Shown: one piece after another, positions 35,267-46,795 of the stretch
How positions within the stretch are numbered: the stretch's first letter is position 1
Layout: every line of letters begins with the position of its first letter
Origin: Nymphaea colorata
Lineage: Eukaryota > Streptophyta > Magnoliopsida > Nymphaeales > Nymphaeaceae
DNA length: 64,000 nt
Assembly (NCBI RefSeq): GCF_008831285.2
Contig: NC_045146.1
Span: 932,001-996,000 of the forward strand
Reading direction: 5' to 3'
Program-made: the position numbers and the translations under genes
The notes under the pieces: generated by a model
The model's input: the letters and a program-made list of their open reading frames with translations, nothing else
Told to the model about the DNA's origin: nothing
Databases searched by the model: none

Positions 35267-38064
35267 GAAGCATATATGTATAATATAAAGGAAATATATG
35301 CATTTGAATTAGACTGTAAAATAATAATTATCAACAACTGTCATCAACTGGATAGCTCTAGCCCAAAGATTTAATTACAGCATGAATCGGACAATGGCAC
35401 TGAGGTTTCAAGTGTCATATGTACACTTTATGTCAGTGTTCAACTCCAACAGTCGCGTTTCCAATATGCAGTATCTAGCACGTTTAGGCACACCTCAAAG
35501 TGCTAGGTTCCTAATGGCATATCTGGATGTGTCAATCTCTATTGCTTGCCAGTTGTACCCAGCAATAACAAAAGAGTGCCTACTTAAAGTGTCTAGGCAA
35601 TCTAGGCCTCTGTTCATGCACTACTCACTTGAGGTATGGTAAAGTCATGTTCTTCAACAAAGAAGGATTTCGTCCCACAAACATTTTCCATTCCTCTAGA
35701 TCAATCCTTCCATCACCTTTGGCATCAGCCTCATCAAAAGTCTGCAGCACAATTTGTAAAACCATGTAACCATTAAAAAAGGGGATCACAAATACAATTT
35801 CCAAAGGGGTCCAGAGAGCAACTAACTACCTTGTCAACAATTGCTTCCACGAATTCATCAGAAAGATGCAAATCTGATTCATTTAGAAGGGCCAGTACCA
35901 TTTCTTTCAACTGCAAAGAAAAAACTACCAACTCAAACTACTGATCCTTAAAGATATAAGAGTGATAAGTTATTGAAAAGTTAAGAACCTCAATGGAATG
36001 TTACTGAGGTTTGCAGATGGAGACAGGAAAAGGAACTCGAAAGATATAAGAATGATAAGTACATTGAAACTAACACAATAAGAAGCTGCAGCAAGAAAGC
36101 AAAGGCCATTAATTTCCAACAGGAAAAGAACGTTAACGTCATCCTAAACATCCACTTTTAAAATATGCCATCTTATTTGCAAGGTCATACATATGCATCT
36201 CACCCACAAGCTCAAATACACAAAACATAATTAGAATATTTAATATGCCATCGAACGACACGTGAAAATTATTTGAATTTTCTTACATGTTTTAATTACA
36301 TTCTAGTTGTTATCTACAGCAGAGGGTCACAAAGGGCTTATTAAGACTACTGAGCCTGTGCTGACCTTATAAAGCAGCTTATTAGGTTAGTGGCAATCCA
36401 AAAAACCATTTGCATCCATTAGAGATAACCTAGCCTGCATTCTGGTACAAGCACGCGGACTGTGCAGCATGTGTCTCATGTACTGCTTAGGGATCACTTT
36501 TCAGGCTAGAAGTTTCCAATCTAAAAATATAACTTATTGGATCATGAGATTCATTCCATAGATCCTGCTTAATGATAGAATCAGACTGCCCATACATAGT
36601 TTGTTTTCTCTGCAGTAAATGAATTGTGCCAAAGATTTTTCAAACTATAAATCAAAGGAAAACTAACTGTAAACTCAAATGCTTCAGTAGGTAAAAATTT
36701 AATGGCAATTGAATATAGGTAAAAATTTAATGGCAATTGAATATACCTCCTCGCGCTCGATGTAGCCAGTATGCCTTAAATCGTATAATCTGAATGCAAC
36801 TGTCACAAGGTTTGCCCACATGATCAGTATAAATCTAGGTTACAAGATTTAAAAAAGTACAAAAACAAATAGCACCAATCAAATCACCTACATTTAATTT
36901 TGTCAATTTGTGGAGTGTTTGGGTGAAAGATACTCAGTGATCTCACAAATTCTCCAAACTCAATGACCCCATTGCGCTTAACATCAAACAAGTCAAACAC
37001 CTGCAAATATTAACCAATATCAGATGCACAGGCAGCAGCCCAATATAAACACAGAGGGAGGGAAGGAGGGAGGGAGGGAGGGAGGGAGGGAGAGAGAGAG
37101 AGAAAGAGAGACAGCGAGAGAGAGAGGCTTACACGGTCAGCAAAGAGATTCTTTTTCCTGCTATTTCTGAAGAGTGCAAGCTGAAATTCTTCCTATTTTT
37201 CAACACACACAAGAAATTTCAACAGTCAGTGCACCAAAAAAGATCAAGAAGGTACTAAGAGACTAAAAGTTAACCAACTGAAAAGCCAGTTCAGAGATGA
37301 GAACAGTCACCAACAAATAGAGGAGAAAGAGCTTGGGGTCATTCTTCTCTTTTATCATGATGGAGTTCTGAGATATGTGTGTTCGTGTGTGTGTGAAAGG
37401 GGGAGAGAGCGAGAGAGAGAGAGAGAGAGAAAGAGAACATGCATGATTGTCGCTTTTCCGGTACACACTGGTAAAGAAAGAAAAGGGACTACCTTATGAA
37501 TTTGCCCATCAGTGAAAATCGAGTTGCTTAACTTCTTAAAAAGCTCATATAGGGCCTCTACTTCACTCACAGTAACTGCAGGCAAGACAATAACATCAGC
37601 TTCTAAACATCATCAAGGAGAAAAACTGTGCAAATATAAGAAAAATTTAGAGAAACAGAAGATTTGACTAACACCTCCAGAAAACTGAAACTTATACCAG
37701 TATGCTGAATCTTAGTGAATTAACTAAGTGGTCATGTGCACAATAAGCATTGCAACTCATAAACACAAACTACAACAACTAGAAGTGAAAGGCAAGAACT
37801 TCATTCCTTCTTGATATGAAAAAAGGAATTGAGCAACTAATGATACATGTCCCGCAACTTGTTATACATAAGCCAAAGCACATAATATGAATCTCTAAAT
37901 CGTAGGTAGAAAGAGAACATTTGACCATATAATTCCTATTCATTTGCCAGAAAGGAAAAGAAGGAGGAGGAGGATTACAACTTACAAGATGTCTCTGCAG
38001 CAAGAACAGTAGGGTGCTCATACCCAGGTGGTTTTTTTAGATGCCTCGACCCAACACAGCCCAT
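34214..38064 (-). CDS. CBL4: Calcineurin B-like calcium sensor B (CBL4/SOS3 type)
   Basis: Eight coding exons: 38064-37986, 37575-37493, 37192-37133, 37000-36892, 36799-36747, 35910-35830, 35741-35629 and 34295-34214, giving 219 codons. The lengths (79, 83, 60, 109, 53, 81, 113, 82) equal those of CBL-A except the last. The N-terminus MGCVGSRH has Gly2/Cys3 for myristoylation and acylation. EF-hand loops lie at about 80-91 (DVKRNG), 117-128 (DLRHTG) and 161-172 (DAKGDG), after a non-canonical first hand. [12 protein letters not shown] matches the usual CBL C-terminus; FPSF at 199-202 is the CIPK phosphorylation motif. The acidic tail ends CGSPCS. The role is calcium-dependent recruitment and activation of CIPK kinases at membranes, as in SOS3-SOS2 salt signalling. 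It is a tandem paralogue of CBL-A, 13 kb away in the same orientation; CBL5 or CBL8 are the alternative names in this clade. Confidence 0.94.
36688..36743. repeat. Two tandem copies of 28 bp beside the CBL-B exon 5 donor
   Basis: TAGGTAAAAATTTAATGGCA with ATTGAATA occurs at 36688-36715 and 36716-36743. The second copy runs to three bases from the exon 5 border at 36747, so the first intronic bases after the donor are duplicated. Confidence 0.85.
37046..37125. repeat. (GGGA)n/(GA)n microsatellite in CBL-B intron 3
   Basis: GGGA repeats at about 37050-37090 pass into GA repeats up to about 37125, ending six bases before the GTAAGC donor of exon 3. On the transcribed strand this is a long CT tract right after the donor. 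A further GA tract lies in intron 2 at about 37411-37430. Confidence 0.9.
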
Positions 38065-38110
38065 AAGGTACAAACCATCAAACGGAAGATTGCTGTATTG
38101 GATATGTTCC
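38065..38110 (-). other. Last 5' UTR segment of CBL-B
   Basis: On the minus strand TTATTTTTTCGTGTAG is a strong intron acceptor ending at 38111. The 46 nt from 38110 to the ATG would then be the end of a spliced leader. The upstream leader exon is not resolved; candidate donors include GTAAGTG at about 39165-39171 or sites in the GC-rich block near 40.2 kb. Confidence 0.5.
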
Positions 38111-38112
38111 CT

Positions 38113-39050
38113 ACACGAAAAAATAATTCTCAATTAGCTCGATGATGAGATCTGGAAACACAGAACTTAAATGCCTTGAAATTCAAGCGACAGACGTATA
38201 GTGAAGTGACTATTAATATCATGTGTTACAGCTAAATGACGAGCATCTCAAATGAAGTTACATCAGACTACTAGATCGAAAGAGAATGAAACAAAGGATC
38301 ATTGGCCAAAAAACAACAATCCCACAGTCAAATTGGCTTTCCGTGGAAGAGTTTTGCACCTTATTGTTCCAGAAACGAAATCTTAAAACCACCGCTCCGT
38401 TCTCAAAACTAAAGCTAGTATAGACGAAGAAAAGAACTAGGAATCATCAGAGAAAAAGATCACAGGCCAAAAAGGATTTAACAGCGTAAGCGAAATAACC
38501 AGAACCAGGATAAATAAGTACTAGTAAGGTCACAAACCAACAGACAGCAGAAGTGGACAAACAATAAATGCACTCGACAAATATCATCGGCATTAGCATC
38601 AAGATAGAGACAGAGAGAGGTCGGGTGGGGCTGGGCGGGGGTGTTAACCTTTAACCCATAAACCATAAACCTCCATCAGGGTGAATCATGAAGTAATTTA
38701 AAAGCACGAAAAGGTTTGAGAAGGCTGGTTTTAGAAAAGGTTAAGAAAAGAAAGATTTTGGGAATTTGGTGAAATACTGTTCGGCTGTCGTCATCCTCGA
38801 AAACAGACGTTTTTCAGAATGCCACTTTGAGCCTCCAAATGACGCTCGGAAGCAAACAGGAAGACACGTTTTCGTTTTTGTTATTATTTTTGCTTTTAAC
38901 AAGAGTTTGCTTCTTAAATGTAAACAAGCTGGCCTCCACCTTCTCACGCGCTGCTCATCTCCTCGCTGTGACTCCCCCCTCAACCAACTCACACCCCCGC
39001 CTTCCAGGCCCTGCACCAGTCTGACACTCGTCCTTCGACGAAGCAGCCAG

Positions 39051-39082
<32 letters not shown>

Positions 39083-39600
39083 GTACAAGACAAGCTTGAA
39101 ATGCCCAAAAAAAAAAAGATGAAAGCCGATGGGCGATGACGATGATGGTCGGGCAAAGAACACTTACATGGTTGATCAGATTCATGGAGGCAATAAAAGA
39201 ATGTTTGTGATGATTAATCATGAACAGGAAGACGGGAAAAGGAAAATTTCATTAAAAAAAAATCGGCTAATTTTTATGAGGCCAAGTTTCATCCAAGCGC
39301 CACATTTGGTGGTATTTTTCCTTTCCATGACAGAAACGTCTAAGGACCAGACCACTTAATGAGCCCCAACATCCACGCCTTTAAGACCAGAAAGAAGATC
39401 AAGGTCTGCGGCGACTTTACCAGGGTCATGGAAAAGTTTCATAACGAAGTTGATGGATGAAGGAGCTCAAGATGCAGAGTAAAAAAGTTTAAAGAGTTGA
39501 TCCAGGGTCTTGAAGACCCACTTCACAGATCCCCTCCCACCACCTACCTATTCTCTGTCCGTGGTGATAACACCAGTTTGATAGCCATAATGAGAAGGAC
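38113..39600. other. CBL-B upstream region, probable leader intron or proximal promoter
   Basis: No coding exon is supported. A CT/GA tract lies at 39051-39077, and a GC-richer pyrimidine stretch at about 38940-39050. Long frames here read through low-complexity Glu-Arg or Ser-Leu runs and were not called. Confidence 0.4.
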
Positions 39601-39624
39601 GATTTTTGGAAAGAAATCTACAAA

Positions 39625-40345
39625 TCAAATTTGGAAATATATTTGCACATGATCAACGAAGATCCCATTGCAGACCCAACGCAGTCCAACAAGGACATAA
39701 ATCAGAAAAACTGCCAATAAAATCAACCCCCAAAAGATTAATATAGCCATCGACGAAGTATGGTCTTTGAGGATCAACCTAGAAAAGGGAAGACGAAGTA
39801 TAGAAAGCAAGCAGGAAGATTTCACGAGAACGGTAGGACAAACACGAAGCAAAACCTCCGGCATTACTTATCGACAACACAACGATTTGGTCCAAACGGG
39901 ACAAGATCAAGAAAACGTAATAGCGCCGCTAAACCTCGACGAAGCAAGACATCCAAAAGGAAGAAAACAGGATGTCAAGCGCCGGAACTAACCAGAGGAA
40001 CTCAACAAACCCCTACTTTCCGGCGTTAACGAAACAAAGAAAAGGTCCTTCGGGTCCCCGCCTCCTCTTCCTCCTAACTTCCACAGGCTGGCCGGCGATT
40101 TCTCAGCCGGAAGTTTCGAGCCGAACTTTTCGCCCCTCGCCAGAAATTCCTGCTTACTCCCCGTCGACCGACCACTCCCGCACTCTATCTCTCACTTCTG
40201 AACCGCAAAAAGAAACAACAGAAGGTAAGTCCGTCGGCTTCTTGAGATTTCCGGCAGAAAACCCGGCGAGGCGGCGAACTTCCACCCGTCCGCCTAGCTA
40301 GCCGAGAAGATGTCGCTGCCAATCTGTCGCCCCCGTTTATTTATA
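39625..40345 (-). promoter_or_regulatory. GC-rich block with consensus TATA box and a small membrane-protein ORF
   Basis: On the minus strand CTATAAATAA (about 40335-40344) is a near-perfect TATA box, so transcription should start near 40310 toward CBL-B. The next 500 nt are clearly richer in GC than their surroundings. They contain a short upstream ORF (MSCFVEV) and then an ATG at 39864 (G at -3) opening 79 codons to 39625, with one strongly hydrophobic helix at about residues 39-61. A pyrimidine-rich AG (CCCTTTTCTAG) inside the ORF could instead be a splice acceptor. It may be the distal leader of CBL-B or a separate transcript; no family is recognised. Confidence 0.4.
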
Positions 40346-40866
40346 GCTTCTCCTTCCCGAGTCCGTCTCTGTTTCCCTCGCTTCTCGCTTGCAACCAAAA
40401 AACAAGCCCCCCATCAATGTGTCGCCACGTATGAAGACGGGATCATTTGATAATTTTGTGCACCCAAATAAACGCAAGAGATGCCGAGTCAAATCTAAGC
40501 GTTCAGACGCGAAGCCTTGTTTTATGCATGCTCCCACTTGTCTTGTAGCAGTGGGAGAAATCCGCCCCACTTCTGCCGTATTTTGATAACGTGGAAAGAT
40601 TTTCTTCTTGCCGAATTTACCAGAACAGCCTCACGCTTTCTTTCGAATGACACCTCCACTAAATTTGGAAGTCGGAACACGGGCTGCCGTGATTATGGTT
40701 TGCACGTGAGGACGCTCCGCCCTTCATTTGGTGGACTCGGTCTTTGTTGGCATCAATGCGATCAGAATCGAACAAGCAGCAAGCCTAGTGGAATTGCCTC
40801 ACGTGATATATTACGAATTTTTTATTATGTTTCAAATATTTTTTTTCTTGTTTTATGCAATTATTT

Positions 40867-40910
<44 letters not shown>

Positions 40911-41250
40911 GTTAGAAATATGCAATAAGAAATTTTGCTTATTCACAAGCCATTTATAAGCAAAAGTTTGATGCATTTTAGGGTAATTTGTGTGTGAGAT
41001 TTGTCCGTGGTGCATTTTAAGTACTTGGAGGTAGAAAGACAGAGTTCTGACAGTCCTTGGGAGGGTGACAAGGAAGAACATGGAGTGTTTAGGCATTGGA
41101 AAGTGGTGTCAGAGCAGGAGGAGACTGTAGAAATAGGAGATTTTTATGTTCAGTTGACGCTGCAAACACTCTTTTCCTTTACTGGTCCTTCCTTCTTGAA
41201 GCTTCCATAAGAAATAAAACCATGCGTGCGTGCCTTCATAAATACAATAT

Positions 41251-41281
<31 letters not shown>

Positions 41282-44200
41282 GATATCTATCACACACATG
41301 TAAATGCCCATTCAATGAAGCGTGTGGGATAGGACATGAAAATATTCTTATATTGAAAATTTTCAAAAAAAACTTTGAAAAACGTTTACATGCGCTAGGA
41401 GATGTCTTAGTTTTGGAAAGCTGCCAAGCAATATACAAAATAAAGTAGAGGTAAGTAGTTCAGACCGTCAAAGTATTCATATCAGGCTATGTACCAGTAA
41501 TTTGTGACGGTATGAGGAGGTTCTTAAGAACAAGATAGTAAGTTAAACTCAACGATAATAAACCATATTTACTTGGTCCTCGACCTTGTTGTTCCAAAAC
41601 ACTCTTAGGATCATATTTCTTGTTTGATACCCAACCAGCAAGGCCCTGAAAGATCCAAATTAGAACGCAACGCGTCTATATCAATTTTCTGGACAAATTA
41701 TACTCTTAATTTATCTTAATGTTTAGTCATATTTCAAAACTTCAATGAGTTTGGTTTGTAAGTTGTTTCTGATTTAAGAAGTGTCAATTTATCAGATTCG
41801 AATGAGAGTTTTAAATAAGTATTTTATATCCAATGTTCTTATATTTTGAAAATAAGCCAGATTCGGTTCAAAATTCAGCTTTAGATTTGTAAATTGAATT
41901 CAAATTGTAAAAATCGGATTTTGGATTCGGATTTAGATGCGACTTTTCTTTGTTGCTAACTGAACATGAATTCAAATCCGAATGTATATAACGGAAAAAG
42001 TGGATAAGGATAACAGCGTATCTGATTCGAGTCCGATTCGTTGGCATTCGTAATTGTTGTATGTTATTGGAAGCAAAATAACTAGTTAACCTTGTTTCAA
42101 CAAGTGATCAAAGAACTTAATTTGACTTGCACTCTTAAGCGCTCAAAAGCTTTCTTTTTCACGGATTCAGTGACATAAGAATATATTTAATTCGTGAACA
42201 GCCAAACATGCATATGTAACCGATAGATGCAAACATTTTTTCCGTGTTAGACTTGGCTAGCTTATCTTCTGATCAGTTTGAATGAACTCCGGTGACCGAA
42301 GCCGGAGCTGACTTCTCCCTGCCTCATGTCATTTCCATGAAAATCGTTAACAGCAAAGCTTTGGAATGACGAACAGATTTTTCATGAGAAATGTTAGTTT
42401 CCAACAAAACCACCGGAAAGTAGGCCGCTTTTGAATTTTCAGAGAGAAAAGATGACCGAACTGTGACGATCTTCAATATAAAATTAACTACGTTTTTTTT
42501 ACTTTTGTAATGTATGAAAATTTGATTATGTTTATCTCTCTCATTGAATACGCATAGGAATTGCGAAGGTGATTGATTTATTAGTTCAACCTTACGTTCG
42601 TACATGTTGATTATGGTTTGTTTCATGGTTAATTCATTTAATTATAAAAGCTGATTACAGGATCAACGGATACACAAGTTACATTTATACGTGAACAACT
42701 CAAATTTGGTGACACAATTCGTGGCCTTTGAAGTTCAACAAGTATTACAAAGTTCCTTCAGCTAATTCAATATTAATCAACCTAAAAAAGTAAAGCAAAA
42801 AGAAAACGTTGAAAGTTAGATTGAATATATAACAGTAACTCTCAAAATTTATTGAACATTTCTTTAACATTTTATAGAATTTCCTTGACACACATGCACA
42901 CACAGGTTGATTTGTTATAGAAATGTTAATGGTTTATTATGCCTATCGTTGCTCTTGTAGGTGAAATCCAAGTTTGATATTGAGTTATTGCAAGTGCAAG
43001 AGCAACAGACTGCAATCATGGCGGACATAGAGGGTTACTCAGATTTCTTAGTGAAACATATGTAACTAGACACACTGATTGAGTGATTTTCATTTGTCTA
43101 TAGACCCAAAAAGGGGTTGTTCTTTGTTCATTGTTATGTCTTAAACAAGTCATTTAGATGACTCATGTATCTTGTTGGCTCGGTCACTTGAAGTAACAAT
43201 GAAAACTTGCTTTTTTGTTATTTTTATGCATCTGTCACACCCCAACCTTTTGACTCTCAAATAATTTTTTTTTCTTAACCATAAAGCATTGAGGTGCGAC
43301 GACACAATAATTCAAAAATAAGGGAACTATGTCATTCGAAACAATGGGGCAAACTTTCATTTATATAATTTGAGTTCATATAAAATTACATCTATCTACG
43401 ACAAAAATGTTCCAAACCATATAATTGATGCTTAACAAAAACAAGACATCAATAAAATCAAAATAAGACGCGTCAGCACTACGAATGACCAAAAACTTCT
43501 CCAGTATGATGTAAGTAAAGTCATCTCATCAACCTGAGTCATCTCATCAACCTGTTGCCTATGGTGCTGAAAACGACTACTAAAATGTTTAACCGCAAAG
43601 TATTAACATTAAAATCCTAAATAATATTAAATATTTTTATTCACATTTAACTCGCAAAATAAAGCAGACTATGTGACTTGGAGTGCCTAGTGTGTCTAAT
43701 ATTCCAACGGGAAACGTATCGAAAACATAAACCTTCACACTAGCCACCAAAATATGATGCACTCAACTTGGCTGTATGCCAGGAAAAGCGGCAGTAGCTT
43801 GCCAAACTCCAGCTTGCCAAAAAGAGGTGTTTGTCAGAAAAGGTTGAAAGCCAATGTTGACCCACGAACGGACCTCTTCTCCACTCGAGTGTTGGTGGCA
43901 TGCCGCCCACAAAACGTCACCAAAACGAGGGAACATCACGTGCTCGAGATCCATCGGAAACACAAAAGGGATAGATAATATAATGAGTAGCTTTCTTGAT
44001 AATACAGAACCTTTTTTTCTTCACATATATATATATATGAGTAGCTTTGTTTATATACATATACAAGGGCACGATGAACTACAAGATTTTGGTCAAGGAA
44101 TATTAGGTATATATTTTTTTTATTTTTAAGAGGTATTAATATGTAAAATGCTTAGAAATATCAATATAAAAATAAAGTCTTCATTTGCTCGGACGAGCTT

Positions 44201-45239
44201 TATTTGGTACATTCAGGCTTTTAATGCTCTCTTCCGCTACACTGTCGCTAGCTGTCTTGTGGCTCTTTTGAGGGAAAGTGTTCAACTATAAGTTGCCAAA
44301 TCCAATTTAAACTAAACTTGCTAATATAATTTTGGATTTGGATCTATGGACTCTCGATCCATGCCCGGCATTGGCTGTAAGCTGCAGCAGTTTGAGTAGC
44401 TCACGTCTATCTATGTTCGTCATCCGTCCATCTTTGAAAGTCTCAAGTCATATAAGATACGACGGTGACATGGATCTGATCAAGAAACTCTTTCTTTATT
44501 ATTATTATTATTTTCGTGGGTAGGATTTAGTCAAGACTCCACAAACCCAAGCCTGGACATAGTTCTATTCAGCTTGATTAAAATTTAAAAAATATATATT
44601 TTTAATGTAAAATAATATATAAATATAACTAATCATAATACAACATTTATAATTATATATAAAATCAATAAAAAATAATACTGAAAATATCTTATGAGAT
44701 GAATCCGGTTTAGTTAGTTCGGCCTGACGTCTTTTTTTTTTATACATGAGTCAGACTAAATACCTGTCAAATACCCGACCCGATGCCTAGGCATACGTCA
44801 TTATCTAATTGATAAGAGACATACCTAATTTATAAGAGACATGATGTACATTTTTGGACCCAATATATGATCTGATGTGCTTAAGCACATGATAAATGAT
44901 ACTTAAGTGTTTTCACGTGAAAAACTAAAATGTTTACTCTTATTTTTTTGCTGTAGAATTATAAAAATGTTGAATTAAGACACAAGGAACACGAAAGTGG
45001 GGCGCACCTCGGAGAAAAGGCGGGCTGCTCCACGTGAAATTTATTTGTAAGATTCTTCTAAGGTTAAAGTTATAGATCATTCAACAATTTTATCGCTTAA
45101 AAAACCTGCAAGGTAAAATTCGGTTTTGTTTAATCAGTTGTTGAAACCAAGGTATTTTCAACTTTTTTTTTTTTCATGAAGAGGTCAAAATTTTTCTTTT
45201 TTTCCTTATTTCTAAAGTTTAAGGTTGCTTTCAAACCTA

Positions 45240-45350
45240 GTGGTGTATCCGTCAACTAAAGTATCACACATTTACTGTTTACAATCCAAAAAAAATAATA
45301 ACTATGAAAATCGAACTAACAACCAGACTTCTACCAGCTTGCCAGCCTTA
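45240..45350 (-). repeat. Weak SINE-like fragment
   Basis: On the minus strand GGCAAGCTGGTAGAAG resembles an A box and TTAGTTCGATTTTC a B box, at tRNA-like spacing, followed by a T-rich stretch. Ends are not definable and no cloverleaf forms. Confidence 0.35.
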
Positions 45351-46374
45351 TTAATAAGCGTCTTATTAATCTAACTCATTCCTGGAGCATTTTATATAAA
45401 ACATATTATTACTGTTGCCAAACGATACCTTTGAGATAGCTGGAGATGAAACATGGGCCTAATAACCGCGTTGCCACCTGGGTCAAGAACCCGAAATTTG
45501 GGCTAAATAGGTCAAGGAACATTAAGATAACTATCCTTATGCCTTCGCCAATAGGAATGATGCAAATAATGCATTGTGGCAAGGCTGGGGCCCTTAACTC
45601 ACTAAATGATTGGGTACATGTAGTCCTGGAAGCAGCAAGGAAAATTCTGGTTCAATCCGACAACAATGGCCGGAGAAGAAGGCCACCTCCGGCCCCTCCC
45701 TGCAGTTGCAAAGCACATTACACTACTACTAGTTGACAGCCTGCCACCGAAGTCCGCCCACTAATGTTTTTAGGGGAACAGCGGAGAAGTTTCCCTTTAT
45801 TGGGATTTCATAAATAGTTAATTTTTTATTAATAAAGGTCGAGAACCTAACCCCTAATGTATGATCCCAGTACTTGCTGCACGTTACATTCATAATATCT
45901 AGTCAACTTGGTGATGTGTGTCTGGTTGCTCGAACTAAATGAAAGGAAACTTTGTGGTTAAGCTATTGACACTTCTCATCATCACAAATAGCAAAGAGTA
46001 GACAACGAGGTAAAGGGAACAACTATCATGGGGTAGGCTTTGTGAGTTCTTAAATAAAATAAATAAATACATGAATTAATTATGAGCCTGTTTCAGCAAA
46101 GTTCCATCTAATTAAATCCTATTTGAAGATTCCGCTTTTTTCATGTCAAACTGCAGCTAACTATATTAATTGAAGCCCAAAAAGAGATTGATTAGTTAAG
46201 GCAGCCACCAAATTTGAGTCTATAATTTGTCTGGAGCTTGATGTGGATCGAGGGAGTCAGCATGATCTCGTTTTTTTCCTGTTAGTTTTAAAAAGCTCAG
46301 CTATTGCGTGTGAAGTTTGCTTGTTGCTAAAAATGACGATTAATAATCTCGTTAGCTCTAGTGACGTGCTCTTT

Positions 46375-46795
46375 TTTTCCATAAAATTTCGTACATCTTT
46401 CGGCATTTCTCGTATATTTGGTATTCACGATTTCTTAATGTTTTTTTCTTGACGGCGCATTTAGGAGGAGCACAATAACAGCTTTAAGGATACCTTCTCA
46501 TCGTCGAAGTTTGTGGCACACCTTGTGCAAGGAGATGTCCACTTTGCTAAGCGGCTACAACGCTGTCTTTCGTCTACTGCTGGGTGACTCTGCTGTTCCG
46601 TCTGTCTACTCTTCTCCACTCCTTTTATTATGTTTTTTTTGTGCTACTAACTTGTATATTCTGTTCTTCAAAATTGTTTTTGTGGTTTGTTCTTGTAGTT
46701 AGGGGACTTCTTGTTTCTAAATTTTGTATATCTTTTGGCCTTTCTCATGTATTTGGTATTCACGATTTCTTAATGTTTTTTTTTTTTTATTTATA
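46375..46795. repeat. Two related 70-bp stretches 334 bp apart
   Basis: ATTTGGTATTCACGATTTCT with TAATGTTTTTTT is identical at about 46417 and 46751. The preceding 35 bp (AAATTTCGTACATCTTTCGGC against AAATTTTGTATATCTTTTGGC) match with C-to-T differences. The two short open frames here are related because of this duplication. Confidence 0.8.

Noticed and set aside
38741-39163. 140-codon minus-strand frame upstream of CBL-B
   Set aside because: It contains a GA-derived Arg-Glu run, has no recognisable domain and no partner exon; better explained as leader or promoter.
39972-40301. 109-codon plus-strand frame in the GC-rich block
   Set aside because: Low-complexity Ser/Pro/Arg composition in GC-rich DNA; kept only as a question of strand, not as a gene.
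41001-41210. 69-codon plus-strand frame with protein-like composition
   Set aside because: No domain or splice partner recognised; could be a decayed element fragment.
45446-45736. 96-codon plus-strand frame ending in a proline-rich stretch
   Set aside because: No homology recognised and surrounded by repeats; length is within chance expectation.
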